Notes under the pieces: generated by a model
The model's input: the letters and a program-made list of their open reading frames with translations, nothing else
Database searches by the model: none
What the model was told of the DNA's origin: nothing
Made by a program: the position numbers and the translations under genes
In this document: one piece after another, positions 55,542-64,000 of the stretch
How the letters are laid out: each line of letters opens with the position of its first letter
Numbering within the stretch: the stretch's first letter is position 1
Source: Stagonosporopsis chrysanthemi
Lineage: Eukaryota; Ascomycota; Dothideomycetes; Pleosporales; Didymellaceae
Direction: 5' to 3'
DNA length: 64,000 bases
NCBI GenBank assembly: GCA_022560025.1
Contig: JAFISE010000107.1
Coordinates: 1 to 64,000, forward strand

Positions 55542-58500
55542 TGTGTGTGTTGTTGTGGAGAGTTTGTCTTGAGTTGAAGCGTGAAGAGGTGAAGTTGATT
55601 TTAGCTTTGAGGCTCGATCGAAGAGTTGATATGGCTTGGTTGTGATCTCGATGGGAGCAAGAGGGCCGTAGTTATATAGAAATCCTTCTCACCACGGCCA
55701 CTTTAGCACGTAGCAGCGGCACAACAACCAGGCTTCCCTCCACCGCAGCCGGTCATCACCGCACTGAGTAAGTGATCAACATCAATATCAGCACAGACTG
55801 GCCCACCCTGGGTCAAGGCTTGCCGTGAAAGATCTACAGGGTCCTACTTTTTTCGTGCGAACATAAACGCTTTTGGGGTCGCCAAAGATCCAATCACCTT
55901 ATTATGATCCCGAGGCTCAATTTCGACGCGATTAAGCACGTTGGGATCGCACTTATAGGTGTGAATCTTGACGCCATTCTCCACGTCACCAATGACGGCC
56001 CCTGACCGTGCGTGCATTCAGGGTCTTGAATGCAGAATGCACTAGACCTCAGGCTTTCGCATCCTGGTGGCTGGCCATTGGCAGTTGGCCTAGCACAGAC
56101 CGCATGCGCTCATTGGCGTCATTGGCCTGCTGATACCTAGCTTTCCAGCGAAGAACACATCCTTGGGGAAGTTCTGGTTGGCAGCCATCCTGTAACACCC
56201 TTGTCTGAGACCGAGATTGAAAGTCCTGGGTGGGGACTCAAGAGATACTACGGTAACCGCCAGCTGGTGTATCGTGAAGTCATTGCGGTGTTTAGCAGTG
56301 ACTGTTGTTTGCAGAGCGTTGCCCATGACGCACTTGCTGCCACCGAGTTTTCTGGTGTGCCGCGCCACTGTTCCTGCGACTGCGACAATCACAAACACGC
56401 ACGCGACGTCAGACCTCCTCTCAGCAATTCGACTCGACGAAGGGCCACACAGAGGCAAAGACCCAGAAATGCGGAATCTCACCAGAGACGGGACTTTCCA
56501 ACATGCCCCTGGTCGTGTGCCTTGTGGGCTTGTGAGGGAGCGCCACTACGACGTCATAACTGCCGTATGTAGACATGATCAACTCTCCGCTTATCTCGAG
56601 TGGGCTAGATTGACCGTTCGTCTCATGCAGGGCAGCAGCCGTTGCGCTCAAGAGGGTCCACCATTTTCGTTTCGGGAGACATGTTTTGCCCGAACAACGT
56701 CAATAGTGACGCTGTGCGGCAGCATCCCGTCGTGTTCAGCCTCACGTCGAGGACGCCTTTCTGGTTGAGCGTCCACAAGACGCAGGTACTACGACTTGGT
56801 CGTGATACGATGGACGATGTCATGTAATCCCAGGTGCGACACACGACGATTTGATGGCCAGCCACTGAGCAATAGCAGAATGTATAGGCCACTGTGCTGA
56901 GGTCTGGTTGTATTCGCCCCATGTTGGAATCTCCTATGATTACAGATTTTTCAAATTCTGCATCTCAACCGAGATGCGCATGCGACTCTCCAGTCTTGGT
57001 GAAACAAGAGCGGCGAGCAAGCGCTCCTCTTAGCTGCGGTTGTTTCCACCAGCGCACTCGCCTCTTGTGACGCACATGCTGTTGATCTCCACCTTGCAGT
57101 CGAATATCCTCGTATTCTTGCAACACGCAGATGCGCCCCAGATCCTCGATACTCGTAAGGCCCACGTTTCGTCTCGACCTTCTAGATCAATAGACCTTGA
57201 ATCCTTCCTCCACAAAAGCCTCGGCCCTTGTACACTTTGTCCCGCGCATACAGAACATGTCAATCTGTAGATCTCCACATCCCGAGTAGCCACTTGCACC
57301 CACCCCAACATCCTTCTTATCCACTGGAGCGTCACAAGTCCCCGCTTTTCTCTGGAGAACCGACGTCAAAGTACTGGATATCCGGCGCCTGGGCCGAGAG
57401 CATCATGATGGCTCTCACATCGCAGAACGGCACAGCACATCGACAGCAATGACGAGTCTCACCAGGTCAGGTGGGAATCGCTCGCACGTTAATGGCGTTT
57501 GCCCTACCATTGATGATGTTTGCCACAGCGTAGACTTAGTGACGTTAAGACCATCTGCGGCGAAAGATACCTGTCGTTGTCGAAGCCCGATTCGACGGAT
57601 CAACTGAAAATGTACAGTTCGCAGCCAGCCTTCCGAGCAGTATGTCACGTCGAAGAACCTCCTTGCTTCTACAGAACACCGCTTGAGTACTTCCGCTTCT
57701 GACGTGCATACGAGTGGAGCCTCTCGTCACCTTGCCTGCCGGCCGCCCGTCTCGCCTCGCATTCAGCAGCCTCGCGTCTGCAGTAGCTCGCATCTCACCA
57801 GGGTCTGTTGTGTGCCATCCACCGACAATCCAACATCGCAACCCAGCGTCGCATCGCGTTTCCATACTCGGCTCCCAATTCCGTCCATTGATGTTTGCAA
57901 CGCGCCTCCCGCCCTCCCGTACCTGACATCAAAGCTCCCGTTGCTGGGAATCCGACGTCAGATGTGGTCCAAGGGTTGCACAAAACTGTGACGGTTCAGG
58001 AGGCGCCTGAGCGCGGCTACGTCGTTGGCCCCACTGTTTCTGCGTTGCGACGACCTAGAGCGCGGTACAGCCTTGGCTACTGCTTCGCTTGTCAGTGACG
58101 TTTGCGCTGAGGTGAGGTGATACGGGAGTAGGCAAGTGCATGACGGGTCGGAGTATTCCTGGATACGCGTGCATTGGCTGGTCGTCATGGGGGTTCTTGC
58201 TGATGGTGTGGAGGGGGTATGTCATTACTAACATCGAGATTGAAACTGGGCCTAGTAGTAAACGACACTTGTCGTTGTACCTCCTGTTTGGGATTTCCCT
58301 TTGCTTCTGCTATCCGATACCATGCTGTTTGCCTCTTCAGTCCATCATGGTAGTACACAGTGGAAGTACGGGGTCACTCGGGTCAAGAGCTTGATGACGT
58401 AGGTGAGGCTCTGAAGAATGTAGGGAGCTACCGTTGAACCGAAAACTCGGTGCGACCCCCACGAACGTAGAAACTCATAGCTATGCCCATGGTAGGTTCT

Positions 58501-59081
58501 GCTTCTGGAACACGTGTCGCCGATAGCTTTAGACACGTAGAACGCAAACGAGCGCCTTGTCTGAGGCTGTTTGCTCACAAGTATAATCACGACAATCCGG
58601 ATCCGTTGAGTAAACATCGAGTCGCTTCGCGTCTTGAAGACACTACGCTAGCGGGTCTTGTGTCGTTGAACTTGGCTGCAGAATATCCAGGAAGGAAACT
58701 CGGAATTTTGCTCTTGTAAGACGTTCTCGAACCTGGCTTGTGAACTCTCGTTTGACCAAAGTGAGCGCTCCCAGTGGCGGACACATGGTGCTTGGGGCCG
58801 TATCACGTCTGTGGCGCTGTTACATTACTCGAGCTGGTCGTATTCGAATTGCATGGACTCGTAGTTCACGTCGCTGAGACTTTTGTAACGGTATGCTTGA
58901 AAAACATTAGCTGTTGCATCGAGTTTCGCCATAGTTGTAAATGGTGGTGTGCTGCAGACATACCAGACTTGAGCAAAAGAGGGCGCTCATACATACTGTC
59001 AAAGACGCAAACAGGTTATCTCTTAGAACCTTTTACGGAGGGGCCAGTACATGAGAGCTGATATACTTCAGACAGCAGGCT
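55542..59081. other. 3.5-kb gene-free region
   Basis: The largest stretch without a supportable gene. Both strands were read; open frames up to about 180 codons exist but show no domain, hydrophobic pattern or consistent splice partners. No terminal inverted repeats, transposase or reverse-transcriptase motifs are seen. Base composition is ordinary, not strongly AT-rich. Confidence 0.45.
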
Positions 59082-60230
59082 TCACATACAAACCTCGCTG
59101 CACACCACCACTGCTTCTTTCTCTGCTCGGAAAACGCTCCACTCAGACTGCTGTCTGCAAACGTCGACATCCTCTCTTCTCCGCTCCCAAACCCAGCTCA
59201 ACGGTGTAGATATAATACAGCTTGTTGGACGCCGTGCAATACGTTCGTCACCAAGCCAGCACTCCTGTAGCCGATTAATCTTCGTGAACGCCAAGCGCGC
59301 CACGGTATTCTCAGCCTCGACCCTTTGAGCCTCATTCTTCAACCACAATACTCTACGCTGGGCCTCGGTGGCACATGCTGTTATGCTGCGCTTCCAGACC
59401 GCTCGGAAGCCCATATCGAGGTTACCGACTTTGTTGAGTTTGAGGATCTCGAGATCCTTCAGATTATTGCCCAAGAGTTGCATTATGGCGGCGATGGAAG
59501 CGCGGTAACAGAAAGCATCGCTGCGCATATGCAGGTACTGTAGGCGTGGAAACAACGGTACAAGTGTTGCGATCTCCTCGGCAGACCAGTTTGCTGACAT
59601 ATCGAAGTATGTGAGTTGGGCGAACATCCACTGGCATCGAGCGAGCTGAGGGTTGAGTGGCCTCAACCGGGCAGATGCATCGACGTAGGTCTCGATCATG
59701 CATGAGGGTGCGTCTTCGACGATGAGGTGCCTCAGGTTCGGACAGTGGGATGCCATGAATGCAGCAGAGGATGTAGTTACCAAACTCTCAATGCCTGGCA
59801 GAATGAATGTTTGGGCGTCTCCAACCTCTTCGAAGGCACTTGTGAAGACATCCAGGTTCCTCTTCATCATGCTGACCTCCAATCTCTTCAGATGCGTCAT
59901 ACTTTGCATGCACGCAAAAAGCTCCAATGCGTCTTTGCTAGATACATATCTTCCTGAGCACCACCACCACATGGAGCCAAACATATCAATCTTTAGGTTC
60001 TGCGCATATCGATAGACGACTGGCGTACTGTTGAGCTGGCTCAAAGGTCGGTTGATGTACAAGGATTTGAGAAGAATCGGGCGGAACACTTCTCGGAGCC
60101 GGCGACTGACGCACGAAAGGACCTTGATTGGGGTTTCTCCTTCTGGACATAGCACACGCAGGAAGTCGCTCACCATTAGCAGCACATCCTCGCAGACACC
60201 GTCCAACGTAGGCTTGGGCTTGTGCTCCAT
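59082..60230 (-). CDS. F-box/LRR-like protein
   Basis: A single-exon 382-residue protein. The N-terminus (LDGVCEDVLLMVSDFLRVL, KVLSCVSRRLREVFRPILLKSLYI) has the F-box-like pattern of fungal leucine-rich proteins: L..E.LL.I..FL..L...S.VS+.+R. The following part is irregular LRR-like: LKRLEVSMMKRNLDVF, CPNLRHLIVEDAP, QLTYFDMSANW, FPRLQYLHMRSDAF, LKDLEILKLNKVGNLDMGF. These are probably six or more repeats, making a substrate-binding surface for an SCF ligase. No catalytic residues. The last 90 residues (WKRSITACATEAQRRVLW...) are non-repetitive. Start chosen at 60230 because it yields an intact F-box. Confidence 0.7.
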   Translation of the reverse strand: MEHKPKPTLDGVCEDVLLMVSDFLRVLCPEGETPIKVLSCVSRRLREVFRPILLKSLYINRPLSQLNSTPVVYRYAQNLKIDMFGSMWWWCSGRYVSSKDALELFACMQSMTHLKRLEVSMMKRNLDVFTSAFEEVGDAQTFILPGIESLVTTSSAAFMASHCPNLRHLIVEDAPSCMIETYVDASARLRPLNPQLARCQWMFAQLTYFDMSANWSAEEIATLVPLFPRLQYLHMRSDAFCYRASIAAIMQLLGNNLKDLEILKLNKVGNLDMGFRAVWKRSITACATEAQRRVLWLKNEAQRVEAENTVARLAFTKINRLQECWLGDERIARRPTSCIISTPLSWVWERRREDVDVCRQQSEWSVFRAEKEAVVVCSEVCM

Positions 60231-60635
60231 CGTTAGCGGGTAGGAGAATAAGAATATTTATGATACACGAATCCTCGTTTTGGAACAACGGGCAATGGTA
60301 ACGTCAACCAAGCTTCCGAGGTCGGGTTGGGAAGCTACCCCACCTGCACACTGCTCGTTGCGGGCGCATGCTAGTTACCCCTTTTGGCTAGTGGCAGTAT
60401 GCATGGTCAGTCTCGGGAAGAAGTTGTGAAGAGTTTAAAACGTTTCATTTTCATTAATCATACCTCGTTATTCATATCATAAGATCGTGATACAGTACAG
60501 ATTCGTCGGTCGTGGTGAGGGCGTGCTGTACTTGCCATGTACAGACTGGGCTAATCCTGTACCTTTGTGCCCCAGTATATCGTCACGCGATATGTAGTTC
60601 GAACAAGTACAGCTACAGCTACTTGAGGCAAAGCT
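60231..60635. other. Intergenic region
   Basis: About 400 bp; AT-rich patch at 60430-60490 and no gene. Confidence 0.4.
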
Positions 60636-62213
60636 CTACATGGCTTCCGCCGTCGCTTTGCCTTTGCCAATGTCATGCGTCTGGAGCATCTCACGCAATC
60701 GGCTTTCCGCCTTTGTCAGCTCCTGTTGCGAGTTATGGTCTATGCTAGTTGAACGCGGCCATGGCAACCATGATGTCAAAGAAGAAATTGTGTTCGATCG
60801 TGCTCTGAGGTGAGACTGGCCGATCGGTGTGGTCGTCGAAGACCAGTTACGGCGATGCGCGGCTCTTTGGTGGGCAGCAGCCGTTCGTGCTCGTAAGCCC
60901 CATGTGCTGTCCGTCTCCGGTAGATCCTGAAGGATAGAAGAGTCGAATGCGAGCTGCTTGGAAGCTTGTGGTGTGGTATCAAGGATGATAGCTGAGTGGT
61001 CCTGTGTCTGCGACGCGGTTTTGATGGTCCATGCTGGTCCTGATGGTTGCCGCAGCTCGTCTTGCCTCGAACTGCTAGATTCAGGCATCCCGAGTGTATT
61101 GTTCTCGAGCGACTTCCTCTTTCCGCTGCTCCCACCACTGATGACACTCTTCAAGCTGCCATACGCAGATTGGCTTCTCTTCCTCTTGCCTTCTGCCGTC
61201 GTACCTTTACCCTCTTGGGCCAATCGTTCGCTTGAACTACTCGCTTCGGGTACAGCCATCAGCGTGTTGTCTGCAGCCGTCCACCCTAGATTCACCCGAG
61301 ACAAGCGTCCCCGTCCCACCAGGGCCCCTGTGCTGGCAGCCCAGCCAGGTCCTGCGCCTGTAATCTCACCTTGTGGGGGGAGATGGGCGTCATACTCGTC
61401 GGCCAGGCTCAATCGACTTCGAGCACAGATCTCAGCAATGGCGTCGATAGCATCTCTAATCTCTGGGTCCACTGCACGGAGGATCGCTGAAAACGAGAAG
61501 TCCTCGATGGCAGGCAGCTGTTCATCCTGGCGTGCCAGCCCAGCTGATAGCGCAGAGGCGTTGGTATAACCGTTCATTGCGAATGAACGTGGAGTGTTAA
61601 AGCCAGAGCCTGGCCTAGACGTGTGACGTGACCCTGAATATGTCCGCACTACCACTGGCTGACTTGTGACGGTTGTCTTGCTGGACGTAGACTTTGCGGG
61701 TTTGCTTTGGGTGTGAAATGCGGGGGCATTCAACGCACGAATCGCAGCGGATTGTAACGGAGGCAATGTGTTCGTCAGTGTTGTGGTCGTACTGGGTACC
61801 GAGCCTGTACTCGTGGCCAGGTCGTAATGTCGCTCATGGGTGTCAATTTGCGTTGCGTCGGACGGTATCGCGATGTTCAAAGATGCAGAATTGTGTCCCC
61901 AGAGCGTGGAGAGCACGCCCAAGGCTACCGAGTGCCTCGTGGTGGTGGCTGGCGTCAATGCTGGTGGAAGTGCATTCGAGTCCGCTACTCCAGCGGTATG
62001 GGTCGGCAGAGGGGCAGTCGGGTGCGGGTGCAAATGCGCCTCACTGGGGCTGCCAGCTAGTTTTGCATTCGCCGAAGTTTCGGACATTGTAGGTACGATT
62101 TGCTGGAGCTGCTGCAGGTCAATGCATAGCCGCTGCGCAGCAGAGGCAGAGCGTGGATGTGGAGTGTTCGAGTGCGCTGGCGAAGCGGGCTCCTGGCTTG
62201 GCGAGACTGCCAC
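60636..62213 (-). CDS. Conserved disordered fungal protein, function unknown
   Basis: A single-exon protein of 525 residues from 62213, or 483 from the ATG at 62087 (MSETSANAKLAGSP). The nearer start is favoured by the short distance to the SPO11 stop at 62353, though both are open. Most of the protein is S/T/P/A-rich and probably disordered. One ordered block, about residues 240-295 (AIEDFSFSAILRAVDPEIRD, then AIDAIAEICARSRLSLADEYDAHLPPQGEI), is the conserved element in fungal homologues and looks like a helical motif followed by a short loop. The C-terminal helix (SQQELTKAESRLREML) may be a coiled coil. No catalytic motif or membrane segment is visible and no function is assigned. It is downstream of SPO11 on the same strand. 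Confidence 0.7.
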   Translation of the reverse strand: MAVSPSQEPASPAHSNTPHPRSASAAQRLCIDLQQLQQIVPTMSETSANAKLAGSPSEAHLHPHPTAPLPTHTAGVADSNALPPALTPATTTRHSVALGVLSTLWGHNSASLNIAIPSDATQIDTHERHYDLATSTGSVPSTTTTLTNTLPPLQSAAIRALNAPAFHTQSKPAKSTSSKTTVTSQPVVVRTYSGSRHTSRPGSGFNTPRSFAMNGYTNASALSAGLARQDEQLPAIEDFSFSAILRAVDPEIRDAIDAIAEICARSRLSLADEYDAHLPPQGEITGAGPGWAASTGALVGRGRLSRVNLGWTAADNTLMAVPEASSSSERLAQEGKGTTAEGKRKRSQSAYGSLKSVISGGSSGKRKSLENNTLGMPESSSSRQDELRQPSGPAWTIKTASQTQDHSAIILDTTPQASKQLAFDSSILQDLPETDSTWGLRARTAAAHQRAAHRRNWSSTTTPIGQSHLRARSNTISSLTSWLPWPRSTSIDHNSQQELTKAESRLREMLQTHDIGKGKATAEAM

Positions 62214-62352
62214 AACACCCGCTTGCAGTCATTGGATGCAAGCAGCACACTGAACCACAAATTATCATGTACGCTTGTGGCGCCTTCTCGACGTTGATGT
62301 GTTTCATTCGATCGTTGGTAAGACATGCATCGCCTGGCTCCTCGCTTCCTAG

Positions 62353-64000
62353 CTAGAAAAGCAGACCATCGTCTGAGCAGGCAATCCCCTCCGCCGCGCC
62401 AACCTGGGCCTGTTCCCGTTGGTCAAGCTCCAAACACAGAAATGAAACCAAGCCACCTGGTAGCTCATCAAGTATCTGCATTTCAGCTTTCACGTTCAAC
62501 ATGAGCATCGATTGTAATTCGTGCCGCCATTCTTGCTCGGACCCAGCTTCAGAACACATATCCCACTCCAGCATTTGAACTGCTTTGGTCCGGTCGCGTG
62601 CTGTTAATCTCATCAGCCCTTGAAGCTCCGGTACGGCGCATGTGTTCGTGCCATACTGCTCCTTCGGAGCTAGGCTGATGTGTTGTCTTTTAACACCAAG
62701 CCAGTGTATGCTGGGTAGGCTTAGTGCTTGTGTATCTTTGGCGGCGATGCCTTCATGGGCGAGGCGGAACGAGCCGTATTTGTACGTCGACATGATAGCA
62801 ATGCCGTCAGGATCTAGGTCGACAAAAACATACATTGGCACATGCGGTGCACAATCGTTCAACTGACGGAGGAAAATTCGCGTAGCTAGATCGGGGTACC
62901 CTTTCGCCTGGGATAGATGTCAATACAGGTACAACCAGAGGATTTCATGTATCACAGTCAGAATCAAACCTCTTTTGCTTAACTCAGACCACTGTGGCGT
63001 ACAGATGAGGGATCGAAAAGTTGCCTACAAATTATAAGCATTGGCTGGCGAAGCTGCGTCCGCTCTTACTTCTTTCTCGATGACAAGGATCCAACGCACT
63101 CGCGCAAGGTCGACTTCATCAGAGTCTCCGATTTTCGGAATGAGCATGCCCTGTCAGTCATCAACGGGAATGACGAAGGTCTGATCGGGCTGAATACCTC
63201 TTTGTCATCCGTACCGTCGACCTCTGTGCCGTCTGCGCGGCGTACCACGAAGCATCCAGCCACAAGCCCCTTGGCAGCAGCAGTCTTGGTCATCAGTCTG
63301 ATCAAACTTTCTCGGTGATGTGACAACGTACGACATTGAGCTGAGATCTCGAGACGCCCAGCGTGCATGCAAGATCGTCCACATATCGATCAACGACTGC
63401 TTGCTTGACGAACAAGTCTGGATGTCTGTAATACAAGTCCCTGTCGCACATACTTAGTATGCTGGCGGGACAAGGCTTGCAAAGAGCCAACCGTTTTGTC
63501 ATGATGGTGTTGTCAACAAGACCTCCAAGCACCAGCTCAATGATGCGAAGAAACACCGCTATGACCCGTCAGCTTCAGAACGACAATAGTCGGGTTCACT
63601 CAACTGAAGTTCCACGCTTCTTGTGCAGTGCTTCCTGGAAATGAGATTTGACGAATTCTAGGGGCAGGTATCGTCCCAGGTGCGATTGATCGTCTTCTCG
63701 ACATATTTGCTCGACTTTTGAGCGTGAAAGTCAGTGTCTCGCGTCCCTCGAGCAGACCGTCAATTATGCTTTCCAGCATCTTTTCAAGGCGACTGATAAC
63801 ATAAAACCTATTCTGTAGTCATTGTGTGCTCCACTCTTGGCAGTCTTGAAATGTTACCTGTCCCGAGGTAGCTCATTGCTGACGTTCAAGGCCAGAACAA
63901 CATCATCTGTTGAGCAAGCACTAATGTCTTCCATCAGCATACAGTCGGGTGGCTCGACTGTGTCATGTGCTGGTGTGAGTAAGGGGTCGCTGGGCAACTG
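62353..64000 (-). CDS. SPO11: Meiotic double-strand-break protein Spo11 (5' end off window)
   Basis: Eight exons are readable: 64000-63858 (open to the edge), 63807-63605, 63558-63492, 63452-63332, 63284-63198, 63150-63070, 63024-62956 and 62907-62353; seven introns of 39-50 bp. Visible protein is 441 residues and may start at an ATG in the first exon or outside the window. Spo11 is a topoisomerase-VI-A-like transesterase that cuts DNA in meiosis I. Landmarks: VISRLEKMLESIIDGLL; AWNFTVFLRIIELV; the catalytic Tyr in DLYYRHPDLF (codons at 63433-63428); VVDRYVDDLA; LNVTAAAKGLVAG across the exon 4/5 junction; Toprim Glu in WILVIEKEATF; AKGYPDLATRIFLRQL; and Toprim DLDPDG (about 62803-62820). All catalytic residues are present, so the gene appears functional and suggests a sexual cycle, past or present. 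Confidence 0.9.

Noticed and set aside
56090..56768. Overlapping frames of 123-183 codons in the gene desert
   Set aside because: Frames on both strands overlap each other and none shows domain features, conserved motifs or splice continuity.

Overview
This window is nuclear DNA of a filamentous ascomycete. Genes are compact and carry short introns, nearly all 39-66 bp, with GT...AG ends and CTAAC/CTGAC-like branch points. The gene content (HET-domain protein, UNC93-like MFS, PMP3, AIM6, a CID/RGG protein, a chromodomain-HDA2/3 protein, IMPACT/YIH1 and lineage-specific hypotheticals) fits Dothideomycetes, probably Pleosporales. That class-level placement is inference from familiarity, not from a search. 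There are about 28 supportable protein-coding loci, one intron-containing tRNA-Asp, two MFS transporter relics, one apparently frameshifted acetyltransferase gene and a 10-N assembly gap flanked by long G runs.

Layout. 0-14 kb: an UNC93-like MFS protein, a C-terminal relic of another MFS transporter, a DHA1/ZIF-like MFS transporter, an F-box protein, a secreted M14 carboxypeptidase and a secreted BNR/beta-propeller protein related to polysaccharide lyases. 14-21 kb: a membrane-anchored PhoD phosphatase converges on TRM61 (tRNA m1A58 methyltransferase). TRM61 shares a 228-bp divergent promoter, containing a perfect Gcn4/CPC1 site, with a cysteinyl-tRNA synthetase that probably makes mitochondrial and cytosolic forms from two start codons. 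21-27.6 kb is more accessory: a HET protein, a MYND-finger protein, G-tract/N gap, an uncharacterised protein and a small single-pass membrane protein. 27.9-42.9 kb is mainly conserved housekeeping: eIF4A-III/FAL1 and SF3a60 in a divergent pair, a frameshifted GNAT gene, a 1489-residue chromodomain-HDA2/3-coiled-coil protein, a CHERP-like CID protein divergent from IMPACT/YIH1, tRNA-Asp and an Mpo1-like dioxygenase. 43.8-53.6 kb: a sugar-transporter relic overlapped by an ankyrin-like gene, VPS54, AIM6-like, a cytochrome P450 with an unusual I-helix and PMP3. 53.6-64 kb is gene-poor and holds an 82-residue two-exon gene, an F-box/LRR-like gene, a disordered conserved protein and SPO11, which runs off the right edge.

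How genes may work together (inference): the divergent pairs are functionally coherent, namely tRNA modification with tRNA charging, and exon-junction helicase with U2 snRNP factor. CARS with its CPC1 site, TRM61 (GCD14) and IMPACT/YIH1 all touch general amino-acid control. No secondary-metabolite cluster, intact transposon, CRISPR array or complete novel multi-gene system could be supported. The most unusual items are the heterochromatin fusion protein, the atypical P450 and the relic genes. All exon coordinates were derived by hand from splice consensus, reading phase and family conservation.
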